A stretch of 22,446 nucleotides of DNA from an uncultured bacterium (GTDB taxonomy: Bacteria; Verrucomicrobiota; Lentisphaeria; Oligosphaerales; Oligosphaeraceae). Below, one piece after another: positions 1 to 7,316 of this stretch (positions are counted from its first letter, which is position 1; every line of letters begins with the position of its first letter). The notes under the pieces are model-generated. The model searched no databases and had not been told where the DNA came from. It saw only the letters and a program-made list of their open reading frames with translations. Where the stretch lies: assembly GCA_900548225.1 (NCBI GenBank), contig URJM01000031.1, positions 1 to 22,446 of the forward strand. The letters run 5' to 3'. The position numbers were made by a program, and so were the translations under genes.

Positions 1-62
1 CCAGCCATTATAGTGGCGGTTGTTTTCGGGGGGCGTTTTCTCAAGGGGCTTTTCCTAGTTGC

Positions 63-1622
63 ATGTCAGAGGGTCGATTATCTCTTTACGGTTTGCATGT
101 ATTGTCCCATTGCGGGGCTGGGGCATACGGGGACGTCTATTATTGCCAGGATGTTTCAGGGAAGCGCGTGGCGTTGAAGGTGATATCCAAGATTCGCCTT
201 GGCTCCGGGTGGGAGCGTGAGCTGAAGGGGATCACCAACTATCGCCGCCTGACAGAGGGAAGTCCCTTTCTGATGAACATATTCCATGTCGGCGAGGACG
301 AGTCCAGCTTCTACTACACGATGGAGCCCGCCGACCCTGTCCCCGGCGTCGCGGAGTATGTTCCGGACACCTTGGCGCGCCGTCTGGAATCGGGCGGGCT
401 CGTTGGGGAGAGTCTGCTTTCCGTCCTTGGGGACCTCATGTCGGCGATTCTGGTATTGCACGAGGCTGGCTTTGCGCATCGTGACATCAAGCCCGAGAAC
501 ATCCTCTTCATCGACGGCAAGCCCAGGCTGGCGGACCTTGGGCTGCTGTCGCCCTTGACGGGGACCATGACCCAGCTGGCGGGGACGCTTGACTTCCTGC
601 CTCCGGAGGAGCGTTCCGGGGAATCCCCTGCGGACAGCAAGGGCTCGCGCCAGCGCAACGACCTGTATGCCTTCGGGAAGATCATCTACTGCTGCATCAC
701 AGGGAATGGCGCCGACCAGTTTCCGTCCATGCCCCGCGACATTCCCCTGACCTTGCAGAACAAGCTCTTCTTCAGGCTTGTGATGAGACTGTGCGACAAG
801 GACCCGTCGCGCCGTCTGACCAGGCTTCGCGACGTTGTCGCCGCCTTTGACGACACTGTCCGGATGTGCCGGCATGGCGAGAGCCTTTTTGACAAGCTCC
901 GGTATGGCTGCTCGGCCTTATGCCGGGGTGTTGCCTGTTCCGCGTCCCATCTCTTCAAATCCGCAGTGCGCCATTGGCTGCTGATTCTCATTGGGATTGC
1001 CCTGCTTGGGGGGACATTCTGGCGTCTCTGGCATCGTCAGCTACCAGACATCACCAAGATTGAGACGAAGCCATACAGGAGCGAGAGTGCGGGTCTTGAG
1101 ATGACAATCCCCAAGGAGTGGGAGGTGATTTCCAATGCGACGGCGAAGGAGTGGCTGGCGATGGATGACGAGGAGTTGTTGTCCGAGGAAGAGAGGAAGC
1201 GGAGGGAGCATCTGGCCGAGATTCTGGAACAGGGCGGCGAGTTCATCGTTTACGACTATGGCGCGCCATATTCCGACATGATAACCATACAGTCGGCGCC
1301 CATACCGGGCGAGGAGCTGGTGAATGCCCCAGATGACGCCCTTCAGGACATTGTTCTGCAACTGCACAAAGGCAAGCCTGGCTATGACACGAAGATACAT
1401 GATTACAGGCGTATGATACTTGCGGGGCATCCCTGCATATACATAGACCTGTCCCATACGCCTGACACGCGGATATGCTCCTATCTGGTTGCCCTGAAAG
1501 ACAGATGCGTTGTCATTATGCTGAATGCCGAGAGCAAGACCTACCAGGTGCATAGGGAGCAATTGCAATCGGCGCTTTACACATTGAGACTTGACCAAAA
1601 GGACGGAAAGGCGGCCTTGTGA
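63..1622 (+). CDS. Hanks-type Ser/Thr protein kinase, single transmembrane segment, C-terminal extracytoplasmic domain
   Basis: Residues 12-265 form a eukaryotic-like kinase domain: glycine loop GAGAYGDVYY (about 18-27), catalytic Lys39 in VALKV, catalytic loop HRDIKPEN (139-146) and GTLDFLPPEE in the activation/P+1 region (174-183). The metal-binding motif is DLG (158-160) instead of DFG. A hydrophobic stretch at about 304-321 is the one clear membrane segment, followed by roughly 195 residues predicted outside the cytoplasm. That tail contains YRSESAGLEMTIPKEWEVI-like sequence resembling PsbP/Mog1-type folds, which is a guess. The catalytic residues are present, so an active kinase is likely. 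It is followed by a sigma factor gene 134 bp downstream on the same strand, so its target may be that transcription system (inference). The start at 63 has no clear Shine-Dalgarno site, and an earlier start outside the window cannot be tested. Confidence 0.9.
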   Translation: MSEGRLSLYGLHVLSHCGAGAYGDVYYCQDVSGKRVALKVISKIRLGSGWERELKGITNYRRLTEGSPFLMNIFHVGEDESSFYYTMEPADPVPGVAEYVPDTLARRLESGGLVGESLLSVLGDLMSAILVLHEAGFAHRDIKPENILFIDGKPRLADLGLLSPLTGTMTQLAGTLDFLPPEERSGESPADSKGSRQRNDLYAFGKIIYCCITGNGADQFPSMPRDIPLTLQNKLFFRLVMRLCDKDPSRRLTRLRDVVAAFDDTVRMCRHGESLFDKLRYGCSALCRGVACSASHLFKSAVRHWLLILIGIALLGGTFWRLWHRQLPDITKIETKPYRSESAGLEMTIPKEWEVISNATAKEWLAMDDEELLSEEERKRREHLAEILEQGGEFIVYDYGAPYSDMITIQSAPIPGEELVNAPDDALQDIVLQLHKGKPGYDTKIHDYRRMILAGHPCIYIDLSHTPDTRICSYLVALKDRCVVIMLNAESKTYQVHREQLQSALYTLRLDQKDGKAAL

Positions 1623-1756
1623 TGTAAAATAGGCGGGTTTTGCGGTAGTTTGGATTTGAGCGACAGAACGACGTCATCCTGACTTGGCTCGCCCTGCGAG
1701 GCGGCTGCCATGCGGGGAGCATTTTCCCGTCCTTCCTTGAAAAACACATACCATCA

Positions 1757-2359
1757 ATGGCATTTACGACGAAGAATTCCCTATTAGTCAAGGTCCGTGC
1801 CGGTGACGAGATCTCCTGGCGCGAGTTTTACGAGACCTACCGTCCCCTCATCTACCTTGTTGGGCGCGACTGTGGCTTGAATGCCGGTGAGAACGAGGAG
1901 CTGGTCCAGCTGGTCATGTGCGAGATATTCCGGAAGGACATACTTGCCAAGTACAACATAGAGGAAGTCCCCAAGGACATCACCTTCAAATATGATCCAT
2001 CGCGGGGGCGTTTTCGCTATTTTCTCAAGGCCATCATCCGCAACCAGGCACTGAAGCTTTACCACAAGCGCGGCAGCTTCGTCAACATCGACGAGATATC
2101 CGAGCCGGTAGCCGAGGCGAAGTTCGATTCTGACTGGGACGAGGAGTGGCGCAGGCACCTCTTCATCCAGGCGATGGAGGAGCTCAAGAACCAGGTCCAG
2201 CCGGCCACCTATTCGGCGTTTGAGATGTATGCCGTGCAGGGGCGTCCGGTGAAGGATGTCGCCGACTTCCTGAACCTGTCCGTCAATTCAGTCTATGTAG
2301 CTAAGAACCGCTGCATTGTTGCGCTCAAGGAGATTATATCAGACTTGGAGAAGAAATGA
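1757..2359 (+). CDS. ECF-type RNA polymerase sigma factor (sigma-70 family)
   Basis: A 200-residue protein with the two-domain layout of extracytoplasmic-function sigma factors. The sigma2 region covers about residues 5-105, with WREFYETYRPLIY at its start and the FKYDPSRGRFRYFLKAIIRN segment that is typical of kinase-associated ECF sigma factors in PVC bacteria. The sigma4 helix-turn-helix lies at about 140-195 (VKDVADFLNLSVNSVYVAKNR). It would direct RNA polymerase to a regulon not visible here. Its stop overlaps the next start by 4 bp (ATGA), so it is translationally coupled to the small zinc-finger protein downstream, the usual arrangement of sigma and anti-sigma factors. No Shine-Dalgarno site is evident before the ATG. 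Family assignment is strong; the link to the upstream kinase is inferred from position. Confidence 0.88.
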   Translation: MAFTTKNSLLVKVRAGDEISWREFYETYRPLIYLVGRDCGLNAGENEELVQLVMCEIFRKDILAKYNIEEVPKDITFKYDPSRGRFRYFLKAIIRNQALKLYHKRGSFVNIDEISEPVAEAKFDSDWDEEWRRHLFIQAMEELKNQVQPATYSAFEMYAVQGRPVKDVADFLNLSVNSVYVAKNRCIVALKEIISDLEKK

Positions 2360-2583
2360 AACACTACACCAAAGAGGAGTTGGAGCTGTACCGTCATGGT
2401 CAGATGTCCGTGCTTGGCAGAATTGCCTGTTCGTCCCATTTGAAGGAGTGCGAGTCCTGCGCGAAGCGTCTTGAGGAGCTTGAGCATGACGACGCCTTTG
2501 TCAGGGAGTTGCGTGACAGCATCAAGACCTACAAGGAGGCTGCGGATGGCGGGAAGCCATTGAAGCAGGAGCAGGGGGATTGA
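2356..2583 (+). CDS. Small zinc-finger protein, anti-sigma-factor-like (zf-HC2 type)
   Basis: A 75-residue soluble protein with no membrane segment. The N-terminal part holds H28-x3-C32-x2-C35 (HLKECESC), the signature of the anti-sigma zinc-finger family; His14 or Cys25 could be the fourth ligand. The C-terminal third is charged (EAADGGKPLKQEQGD) and probably disordered. Typical membrane anti-sigma factors of this class continue into a transmembrane helix; this one stops before it, so it is a minimal cytoplasmic form. It overlaps the sigma gene by 4 bp and ends 1 bp before the protease start. Binding to the upstream sigma factor is inferred from motif and coupling, not shown. Confidence 0.75.
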   Translation: MKHYTKEELELYRHGQMSVLGRIACSSHLKECESCAKRLEELEHDDAFVRELRDSIKTYKEAADGGKPLKQEQGD

Positions 2584-2584
2584 G

Positions 2585-4030
2585 ATGAATAGAAGATCCT
2601 GCCTTGTATTCCTGTTTGCCGTCTGTCTTGGAACCCTCTGCGGGGTTGCGGACGGGGGGACGGAGCCACTCAACGCCGTGGTGCGCGTCTACTCCATCAC
2701 ATATCGTCCCGACTACTTCATTCCCTGGCAGAACAACAGGCAGGATGGCTGTTATGGGTCCGGGGTCGTCATTCCCGGGAACCGTGTCTTGACGAGCGCC
2801 CACAATGTCACCGACGCCACTTACATAGCCGTTATGAAGCAGACTGTTGACGAGGACTACTTTGCGCGGGTATTGTTCATCGACCACGACTGTGATTTGG
2901 CGTTGCTGGAGGTTGAGGACGCGTCATTCTTCGATGACATTGTCCCGATGGAGTTGGGGCAGACACCTCCTCCCCAGACTCCTGTCGCGGTAGTTGGCTT
3001 TCCGATTGGCGGGAACATGCTTTCCGTCACCCAGGGTGTCATTTCCCGAATCGAGGCGCGTTCCTACGTTCACTCCCAGCGTGACCTGCTTGCCGCCCAG
3101 TTGGACGCGGCGATCAATCCCGGGAACAGCGGCGGTCCTGTCATCTGTGACGGACGCGTTGTCGGCATTGCCTTCCAGTCCAACAGAAGCGGGGAGGGAC
3201 TTGGGTATATGATTCCCACGGAGATCATCCGCCATTTTTTTGTTGACATAGAGGACGGGCAGGTGGATGGGTTTGGGGTGTTTGGATGTAGCGTCGCCAA
3301 CCTTGAGAATGCCGACACGCGGCGTTACCTCGGGATGGGGAAGGGCGAGACAGGCGTCCGCATAGCGTACGTCAGAAAGCCGGATGAATCCCTGTTGAAG
3401 ATTGACGACGTTCTTTTGGCGATAGACGGCGTCAAGGTCACCAACAATGGCAGACTCCGTCTGCCCACGGGTGAGACCAGGTTTTTCTCGACCCTCATCA
3501 TGGAGAAGCAGATTGGCGAGACAGTGTCGCTGTCCATTTTGCGTGACGGCGAGAGAATCGAGGTGGATTATCCCATACGCAAGTACGAATACCTCTGCAA
3601 GGGCTATCTCTACGACAAGCTTCCCGACTACTACATCGTTGGCGGCTTTGTCTTCACAACCCTTTCCTACAGCTTTTTGGACGAATATGGGAGCAAGGAG
3701 CCGCCGCCCGATTTGATGTCTCTGATGTTTGAGGAGAAGGCCGATCCCGACGAAGAGGCAATAGTCCTTTCCATCGTGCTGGGCGACCGTGTGAACGTAG
3801 GAAGTCAGGGGTTGAACTCACGGCAGCTGAAGAGCGTCAACGGGAAGAAGATGAAGAATCTGCGGGAGTTCATCTCCTTCATTGAGAACAGCACGGATGA
3901 GTTCATCACGATGTGCTTTGGCGCGAGCAACTACCCCGTCACTCTCGACCTGGCCAGACTGCGCGCCTCGACATCTGCCATTCTTGAACGATACCGCGTG
4001 CCCGCGGACAGAAGCAAATCCCTGCAGTAA
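2585..4030 (+). CDS. Secreted Deg/HtrA-like serine protease (trypsin fold plus PDZ)
   Basis: The protein has 481 residues. Residues 1-24 are a signal peptide (MNRRSCLVFLFAVCLGTLCG). The protease domain spans about 30-220 with an intact catalytic triad: His73 in LTSAHNV, Asp104 in DHDCDLALLEV and Ser182 in NPGNSGGPV. A PDZ domain follows at about 230-340 (GCSVANLENADTRRYLGM, then LLKIDDVLLAIDGVKV), and a second, degenerate PDZ-like region at about 350-460. The pattern resembles the Deg9/Deg10 group more than classical DegP. A GGGGG tract lies 6 bases before the ATG. The gene starts 1 bp after the zinc-finger gene, so it is probably in the same transcript. A role in periplasmic proteolysis, perhaps feeding a signal to the sigma/kinase pair, is inferred. 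Confidence 0.9.
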   Translation: MNRRSCLVFLFAVCLGTLCGVADGGTEPLNAVVRVYSITYRPDYFIPWQNNRQDGCYGSGVVIPGNRVLTSAHNVTDATYIAVMKQTVDEDYFARVLFIDHDCDLALLEVEDASFFDDIVPMELGQTPPPQTPVAVVGFPIGGNMLSVTQGVISRIEARSYVHSQRDLLAAQLDAAINPGNSGGPVICDGRVVGIAFQSNRSGEGLGYMIPTEIIRHFFVDIEDGQVDGFGVFGCSVANLENADTRRYLGMGKGETGVRIAYVRKPDESLLKIDDVLLAIDGVKVTNNGRLRLPTGETRFFSTLIMEKQIGETVSLSILRDGERIEVDYPIRKYEYLCKGYLYDKLPDYYIVGGFVFTTLSYSFLDEYGSKEPPPDLMSLMFEEKADPDEEAIVLSIVLGDRVNVGSQGLNSRQLKSVNGKKMKNLREFISFIENSTDEFITMCFGASNYPVTLDLARLRASTSAILERYRVPADRSKSLQ

Positions 4031-4062
4031 GGAGGAAGATAAGCTACAGGATTGCATTCGCC

Positions 4063-4488
4063 ATGATTTCAATGCTGTTCCTTGCTGGAGTGTTGTTGTG
4101 CTCCTGCAGAAAGGAGGAGGAAAACAACGCCGTCAAGGAACAAGGTGGAAAGCCCCTGAAGGAAATCCGCTATGTGGAGATGCCGGAGAATGACAAGGGT
4201 ATCTCCCGCATTGTCATCGACTTTGAGAAACCGTCAATCGTGTCCCGATTCAATGAAAACGGCGACGTGTCTGGATCTCGTGCGTATGTTTATGATGCGG
4301 AGGAGACCGCCAAGGTCGTCGACAGGCTGCGGACATGTAACTTCTCAAAATGCAAGATGGCATACGGTGATGCTTCCAGCCCTTATGAGGTGTCGTGGAT
4401 TTTAGATATCGAGTACATGGATGGGGGAAGAAGCAAATATGCGGGGTCGACAAATGGCCAGAGGGCTTTGATAGAGGATTCGGCATAA
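4063..4488 (+). CDS. Small putative lipoprotein, C-terminus displaced by a frameshift
   Basis: A 141-residue reading frame of unknown function. It begins with a hydrophobic segment ending in a lipobox (LLCSC, lipidated Cys15), followed by a charged linker (RKEEENNAVKEQGG), so the product is probably anchored in a membrane. The body (KEIRYVEMPENDKG, IVIDFEKPSIVSRF, WILDIEYMDGG) has alternating beta-like character. Two oddities are visible. The strong GGAGGA at 4031-4036 is 26 bases before this ATG, and the in-frame codons between (ATA 4039, ATT 4051) encode an Arg-containing n-region that this short signal peptide otherwise lacks. The C-terminal residues (RSKYAGSTNGQRALIEDSA) look unnatural, while another frame continues plausibly to 4544. 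Position suggests it belongs to the kinase/sigma/protease cluster. Confidence 0.6.
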   Translation: MISMLFLAGVLLCSCRKEEENNAVKEQGGKPLKEIRYVEMPENDKGISRIVIDFEKPSIVSRFNENGDVSGSRAYVYDAEETAKVVDRLRTCNFSKCKMAYGDASSPYEVSWILDIEYMDGGRSKYAGSTNGQRALIEDSA

Positions 4489-4544
4489 AGGCGACCCGTC
4501 AGGATGGTGAGAAGGAAATAGGTCTGTGGATGGAAATGGATTAA
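4428..4544 (+). pseudogene. Displaced-frame 3' end of the lipoprotein gene
   Basis: After the G5 run at 4423-4427, the frame starting with the codon at 4428 stays open for 38 sense codons and encodes KKQICGVDKWPEGFDRGFG, then IKATRQDGEKEIGLWMEMD, before TAA at 4542-4544. One extra G in the run would join it directly to ...IEYMDGG of the preceding frame. The composition and natural-looking end suggest this is the true C-terminus. Cause (mutation, assembly error or slippage) cannot be decided here. Confidence 0.55.
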
Positions 4545-4704
4545 CCTAGCCCCTTCGCCAGAGGAACAGGGGAGCTCGGGTACGGCGTGGGATGGTGCTT
4601 GCGGCGTTTGGTTCATCGCATAGATTATGGGTCTAGGCGGTGGTCCTATTGCAGCCGCGTCGTTTCGGGCGTCTTTTTTCCTGGGCATCCACATTTCATA
4701 GACA

Positions 4705-5538
4705 ATGAGTACTCTCACGATTATGGGCAGTGCGGCGGCGGAGGGCATCCCCGCCCGTTTCTGTGGCTGTGACATCTGCAAGGCCTCCAGGATGCTGGGT
4801 GGCAAGAACATACGCATGACCACATCCTATGCCTTAAACGAGCGTGTACGCATTGACTATGGGCCAGACGCCTGGAGCGAGGAACTGAAGCTTGGAATGG
4901 ATCCGTCGATTCTGACGCATTTGTTCTATACCCACGAGCACACCGACCATCTGGACGTCTTTCCGTTGGACATGCGGCAGCAGGGATTTGTCCACGACTG
5001 CGTTGTCCCATTGAACATCTACGGCCGTGCCACCGTGCTTGACCGGATTCGCCGGTCGATATGTCCTTCAGCCGTCAAGACGCTTGACCTGCATTTGGTG
5101 CGTCCATTCCAGCCTGTTTCCTTGCCTGAAGAGGAGATGGTCTTTTATCCGCTTCCCGCCAACCACTACCACATTCCCGAGGAGGCGGTCTTCTATGCGG
5201 TGAAGCATTGTGGTTCATGGCTTATGATTGCCAACGACACGGGCATTCCCCCGGAGGCTGCCTGGAAGTGGCTGGAGGAGGTGCGTCCCCGCTTCAGCAT
5301 CGTCATCGCCGACTGCACGATTGGGGTCAATGACAACCGCGACCATCACATGGGCGGCAGGTTTGCGCTGGAATTTCACGACCGCCTAGTGCAGCTTGGG
5401 CTGGTTGGCAAGGAGACCCGGTATATTGTCAACCACTTCTCCCACAATGGCCGCTCCCTGCATTCCGACCTGGAGGCATATTTCAATCCCCATGGCATTG
5501 AGGTCGGATACGACGGCATGACGGTGGAATACCCGTAA
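4705..5538 (+). CDS. Metallo-beta-lactamase-fold hydrolase, PhnP-like
   Basis: A 277-residue cytoplasmic enzyme of the beta-lactamase_B_2 type. The N-terminus MGSAAAEGIPARFCGCDIC matches the GSG-x-G-x-P ... CxCxxC opening of PhnP-like phosphodiesterases, including the cysteines of the structural zinc site. The catalytic metal motif is H77-x-H79-x-D81-H82 (THEHTDH). Later metal ligands are seen in IANDTG (about 175-180) and NHFSHNG (about 251-257). PhnP itself cleaves 5-phosphoribosyl 1,2-cyclic phosphate, but no phosphonate genes are nearby, so the substrate is open. The gene stands alone, 160 bp after the lipoprotein remnant and convergent with the GH130 gene. No clear Shine-Dalgarno site precedes the ATG. 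Confidence 0.85.
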   Translation: MSTLTIMGSAAAEGIPARFCGCDICKASRMLGGKNIRMTTSYALNERVRIDYGPDAWSEELKLGMDPSILTHLFYTHEHTDHLDVFPLDMRQQGFVHDCVVPLNIYGRATVLDRIRRSICPSAVKTLDLHLVRPFQPVSLPEEEMVFYPLPANHYHIPEEAVFYAVKHCGSWLMIANDTGIPPEAAWKWLEEVRPRFSIVIADCTIGVNDNRDHHMGGRFALEFHDRLVQLGLVGKETRYIVNHFSHNGRSLHSDLEAYFNPHGIEVGYDGMTVEYP

Positions 5539-5549
5539 TGGGGAATCCT

Positions 5550-5581
5550 CCTTCGCTGGAGAAATACACCTTCAGCGAAGG
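5550..5581. terminator. Stem-loop between convergent genes
   Basis: CCTTCGCTG (5550-5558) pairs perfectly with CAGCGAAGG (5573-5581) around a 14-base loop. It lies 12 bp after the hydrolase stop and 24 bp from the GH130 stop, so it could serve both strands. There is no U-tract on either side, so intrinsic termination is uncertain. Confidence 0.4.
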
Positions 5582-5604
5582 GGGTGGGGCAGGGTGTGTG
5601 GGAA

Positions 5605-6765
5605 TTACAGTTCCCCGAGGAGTTTGTTGTAATCTGTATCGACCAGTCCGACCTTCTTGTCAGCGGCTCCATATCCCATCAGAAGCCTTCCATTCGGGAG
5701 ACGCACGCCCGAGCATGTGAAGAGGCACGGGATGGTGAATTCCCCCTCCAGTTCCCATGGCTGGTCTGCGTATAGCAATCTGCCGGCTGGACGCGACATG
5801 ATGTCCATGTCCAGGGTTCCGTTCTCCTTCAGGACCATGAATGACTGGGTGTATCCGACCAGGTCGTCCTGTTTTCCGTGGTATGGGAAGAGCCAGAGTC
5901 CCGGCTCGATTTCCAGCGGTGCCCAGCTTGCGCCAATGCGGTTTCTCTCCCACTCGAACTCAGGGACAGCGAATACCGTGCGTGACACATTCCCAAGGTA
6001 GAAGTCCTCCAGGGAATCCGCGGCGGCAAAAAAGATGGAGGGGCTCTTCAACTCCTTGCCGATATCGTAGTTCCACGGATATTTTGGGCGGTGGATGCAG
6101 ACGATTTTCCTCTCGTTCCCAATTCGGATCCTCCGTGGAAAGAGGACAACGTCGCGGTCGTCGCTGACATCTGGCTGATGCAGGGGGGCGACGACCTGGA
6201 ATGCGTTGTCATAGTCGTGTGCCGCAAGTCTGGTCAGGTTGACGCGGTAGAGCATGGTGACAGTGTCGTTTCTCGTGACTGCGCTGCCCAGGTCGCCATT
6301 TCGTGCCCACTCGGGCATGCACTGGACTGGGTCGTCGTGGTCCCAATACGGGCCAGGGGGGAAGGCGCGGCATGCGACCGTGAGATACAAGGCGTCCTCG
6401 AAGTAGAAGAGCCGTGGATCTTCCACGCATCCATTCGCGTAGTCGAACATCCTCTGGTTGCGGCATGAATTCCTCAGGAACGTCTCCTTGTCGAAATCCA
6501 GACGGGGGGACATGGCGGGGCGGGAGAAGTCAAACTCCCAATTCTCGCCGCTGTCATGGCTGACGCCATATCCGAGGAAAATCGGGTAGGGCAGCGGCTT
6601 GCCATCAACCTGCGCCTGGGGATAGGGGCCGGTGGCACGGAAGAGCATGTGGATGGTCCCGGGAGCATCCGGGTCGGCGACCATCGCGGGGTTGAGAACC
6701 ATCTTGTCTGCCCAGACGCATCCCTCCCGTGGAACCAGCACACAACGTTTCCGGAATGTTGCCAT
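5605..6765 (-). CDS. GH130 family glycoside phosphorylase (beta-mannoside phosphorylase-like)
   Basis: A 386-residue protein without signal peptide, the usual length for GH130 enzymes, which cleave beta-1,2- or beta-1,4-mannosides with phosphate to give mannose 1-phosphate. Family landmarks are visible along the five-bladed propeller: VLNPAMV (24-30), MLFRATGP (40-47), the catalytic-acid segment NGCVEDPRL (111-119, Asp116), IHRPKYPWNYDI (mid-protein) and NGRLLMGYGAADKKVGL near the C-terminus. The start at 6765 is supported by AAGGAG 11 bases upstream. It is monocistronic here; no mannoside transporter or epimerase is adjacent, so the exact linkage preference cannot be read from context. Cytoplasmic location is expected, acting on imported disaccharides or on glycoprotein/LPS-type mannosides. 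Confidence 0.88.
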   Translation of the reverse strand: MATFRKRCVLVPREGCVWADKMVLNPAMVADPDAPGTIHMLFRATGPYPQAQVDGKPLPYPIFLGYGVSHDSGENWEFDFSRPAMSPRLDFDKETFLRNSCRNQRMFDYANGCVEDPRLFYFEDALYLTVACRAFPPGPYWDHDDPVQCMPEWARNGDLGSAVTRNDTVTMLYRVNLTRLAAHDYDNAFQVVAPLHQPDVSDDRDVVLFPRRIRIGNERKIVCIHRPKYPWNYDIGKELKSPSIFFAAADSLEDFYLGNVSRTVFAVPEFEWERNRIGASWAPLEIEPGLWLFPYHGKQDDLVGYTQSFMVLKENGTLDMDIMSRPAGRLLYADQPWELEGEFTIPCLFTCSGVRLPNGRLLMGYGAADKKVGLVDTDYNKLLGEL

Positions 6766-6913
6766 AAGGTATCTAACTCCTTGATTATGAAGATGTTATG
6801 CAGTAATAAACGATATGTTCCTTAAGAGGTGGGCCTGCAGTGGCTTTCGCCAACGCTTCACCTCTCGGGAAGCCCCGTCTCCCTACTTGATTTGCAGAGA
6901 GGAGAGAAGATAT

Positions 6914-7211
6914 TAGTGCGTGGTTGGCGCGCGTGGGCGCGCCTCGCACGGCGCTCCTGCCGTGCGACCCGTAACGGAAGCCCACTGCTTTTTTCAAGGG
7001 AAGAGGGAAGAGGGAGGAGAAAGTAGTGCGTGGTTGGCGCGCGTGGGCGCGCCTCGCACGGCGCTTCTGACGTGCGACCCGTAACGGAAGCACACTGCTT
7101 TTTTCAAGGGAAGAGGGAAGAGGGAGGAGAAAGTAGTGCGTGGATGGCGCGCGTGGGCGCGCCTCGCACGGCGCTCCTGCACGTGCGACCCGTAACGGTA
7201 GCCCACTGCAA
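6914..7211. repeat. 110-bp tandem direct repeat, 2.7 copies
   Basis: Unit 1 is 6914-7023 and unit 2 is 7024-7133 (both 110 bp, differing at three positions that I can see). Unit 3 is 7134-7211 and stops after the core. Each unit begins TAGTGCGTGG, contains the palindrome-rich core GGCGCGCGTGGGCGCGCC, a stem GCACGGC/GCCGTGC (complete only in unit 1), the palindrome CCGTAACGG, then a polypurine tract. The opposite strand can be translated in overlapping frames but the products are low-complexity and unlike proteins, so I treat the region as non-coding. It fills most of the 551-bp gap between the GH130 and MATE genes. Confidence 0.9.
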
Positions 7212-7241
7212 AGTGGCCAGGCACTACCCTCTTCCCTCTTC
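7000..7241. repeat. Polypurine tracts with an inverted polypyrimidine copy
   Basis: The 15-mer GAAGAGGGAAGAGGG occurs at 7000-7014 and 7110-7124 in the polypurine ends of units 1 and 2. Its exact reverse complement CCCTCTTCCCTCTTC is at 7227-7241, just after the truncated third unit. The array is therefore closed by an inverted copy of its own tail, which could extrude a hairpin of about 100 bases. Confidence 0.75.
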
Positions 7242-7262
7242 TCCCTTTTCCCTACTTTTGTC

Positions 7263-7308
7263 AAATATATGGGAGAGTTGACTGATTGGTTTACTCTCCC
7301 ATATATTT
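7263..7308 (-). terminator. 16-bp perfect inverted repeat after the MATE gene, probable terminator
   Basis: AAATATATGGGAGAGT (7263-7278) pairs without mismatch with ACTCTCCCATATATTT (7293-7308), loop 14 bases. It lies 8 bp beyond the MATE stop codon. On the minus strand the GC core GGGAGAGT/ACTCTCCC is followed by ATATATTT, a fair U-rich tail. Confidence 0.65.
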
Positions 7309-7316
7309 TATGTCCA

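Noticed and set aside
156..875. 239-codon minus-strand frame inside the kinase gene
   Set aside because: It is the shadow of the kinase domain, whose motifs are intact on the plus strand.
4545..4704. Antisense frame and possible gene remnant between the lipoprotein and the hydrolase
   Set aside because: No family-like residues or ribosome site; I see nothing there beyond short imperfect inverted repeats.
6914..7211. CRISPR array
   Set aside because: The units are 110 bp and contiguous, with no unique spacers and no cas genes nearby.
6785..7264. Protein-coding frames within the tandem repeat (for example the 159-codon minus-strand frame)
   Set aside because: The products simply repeat with the DNA unit, are Arg/Ala/Pro-rich, and several frames are open at once, as expected of GC-rich repeats.
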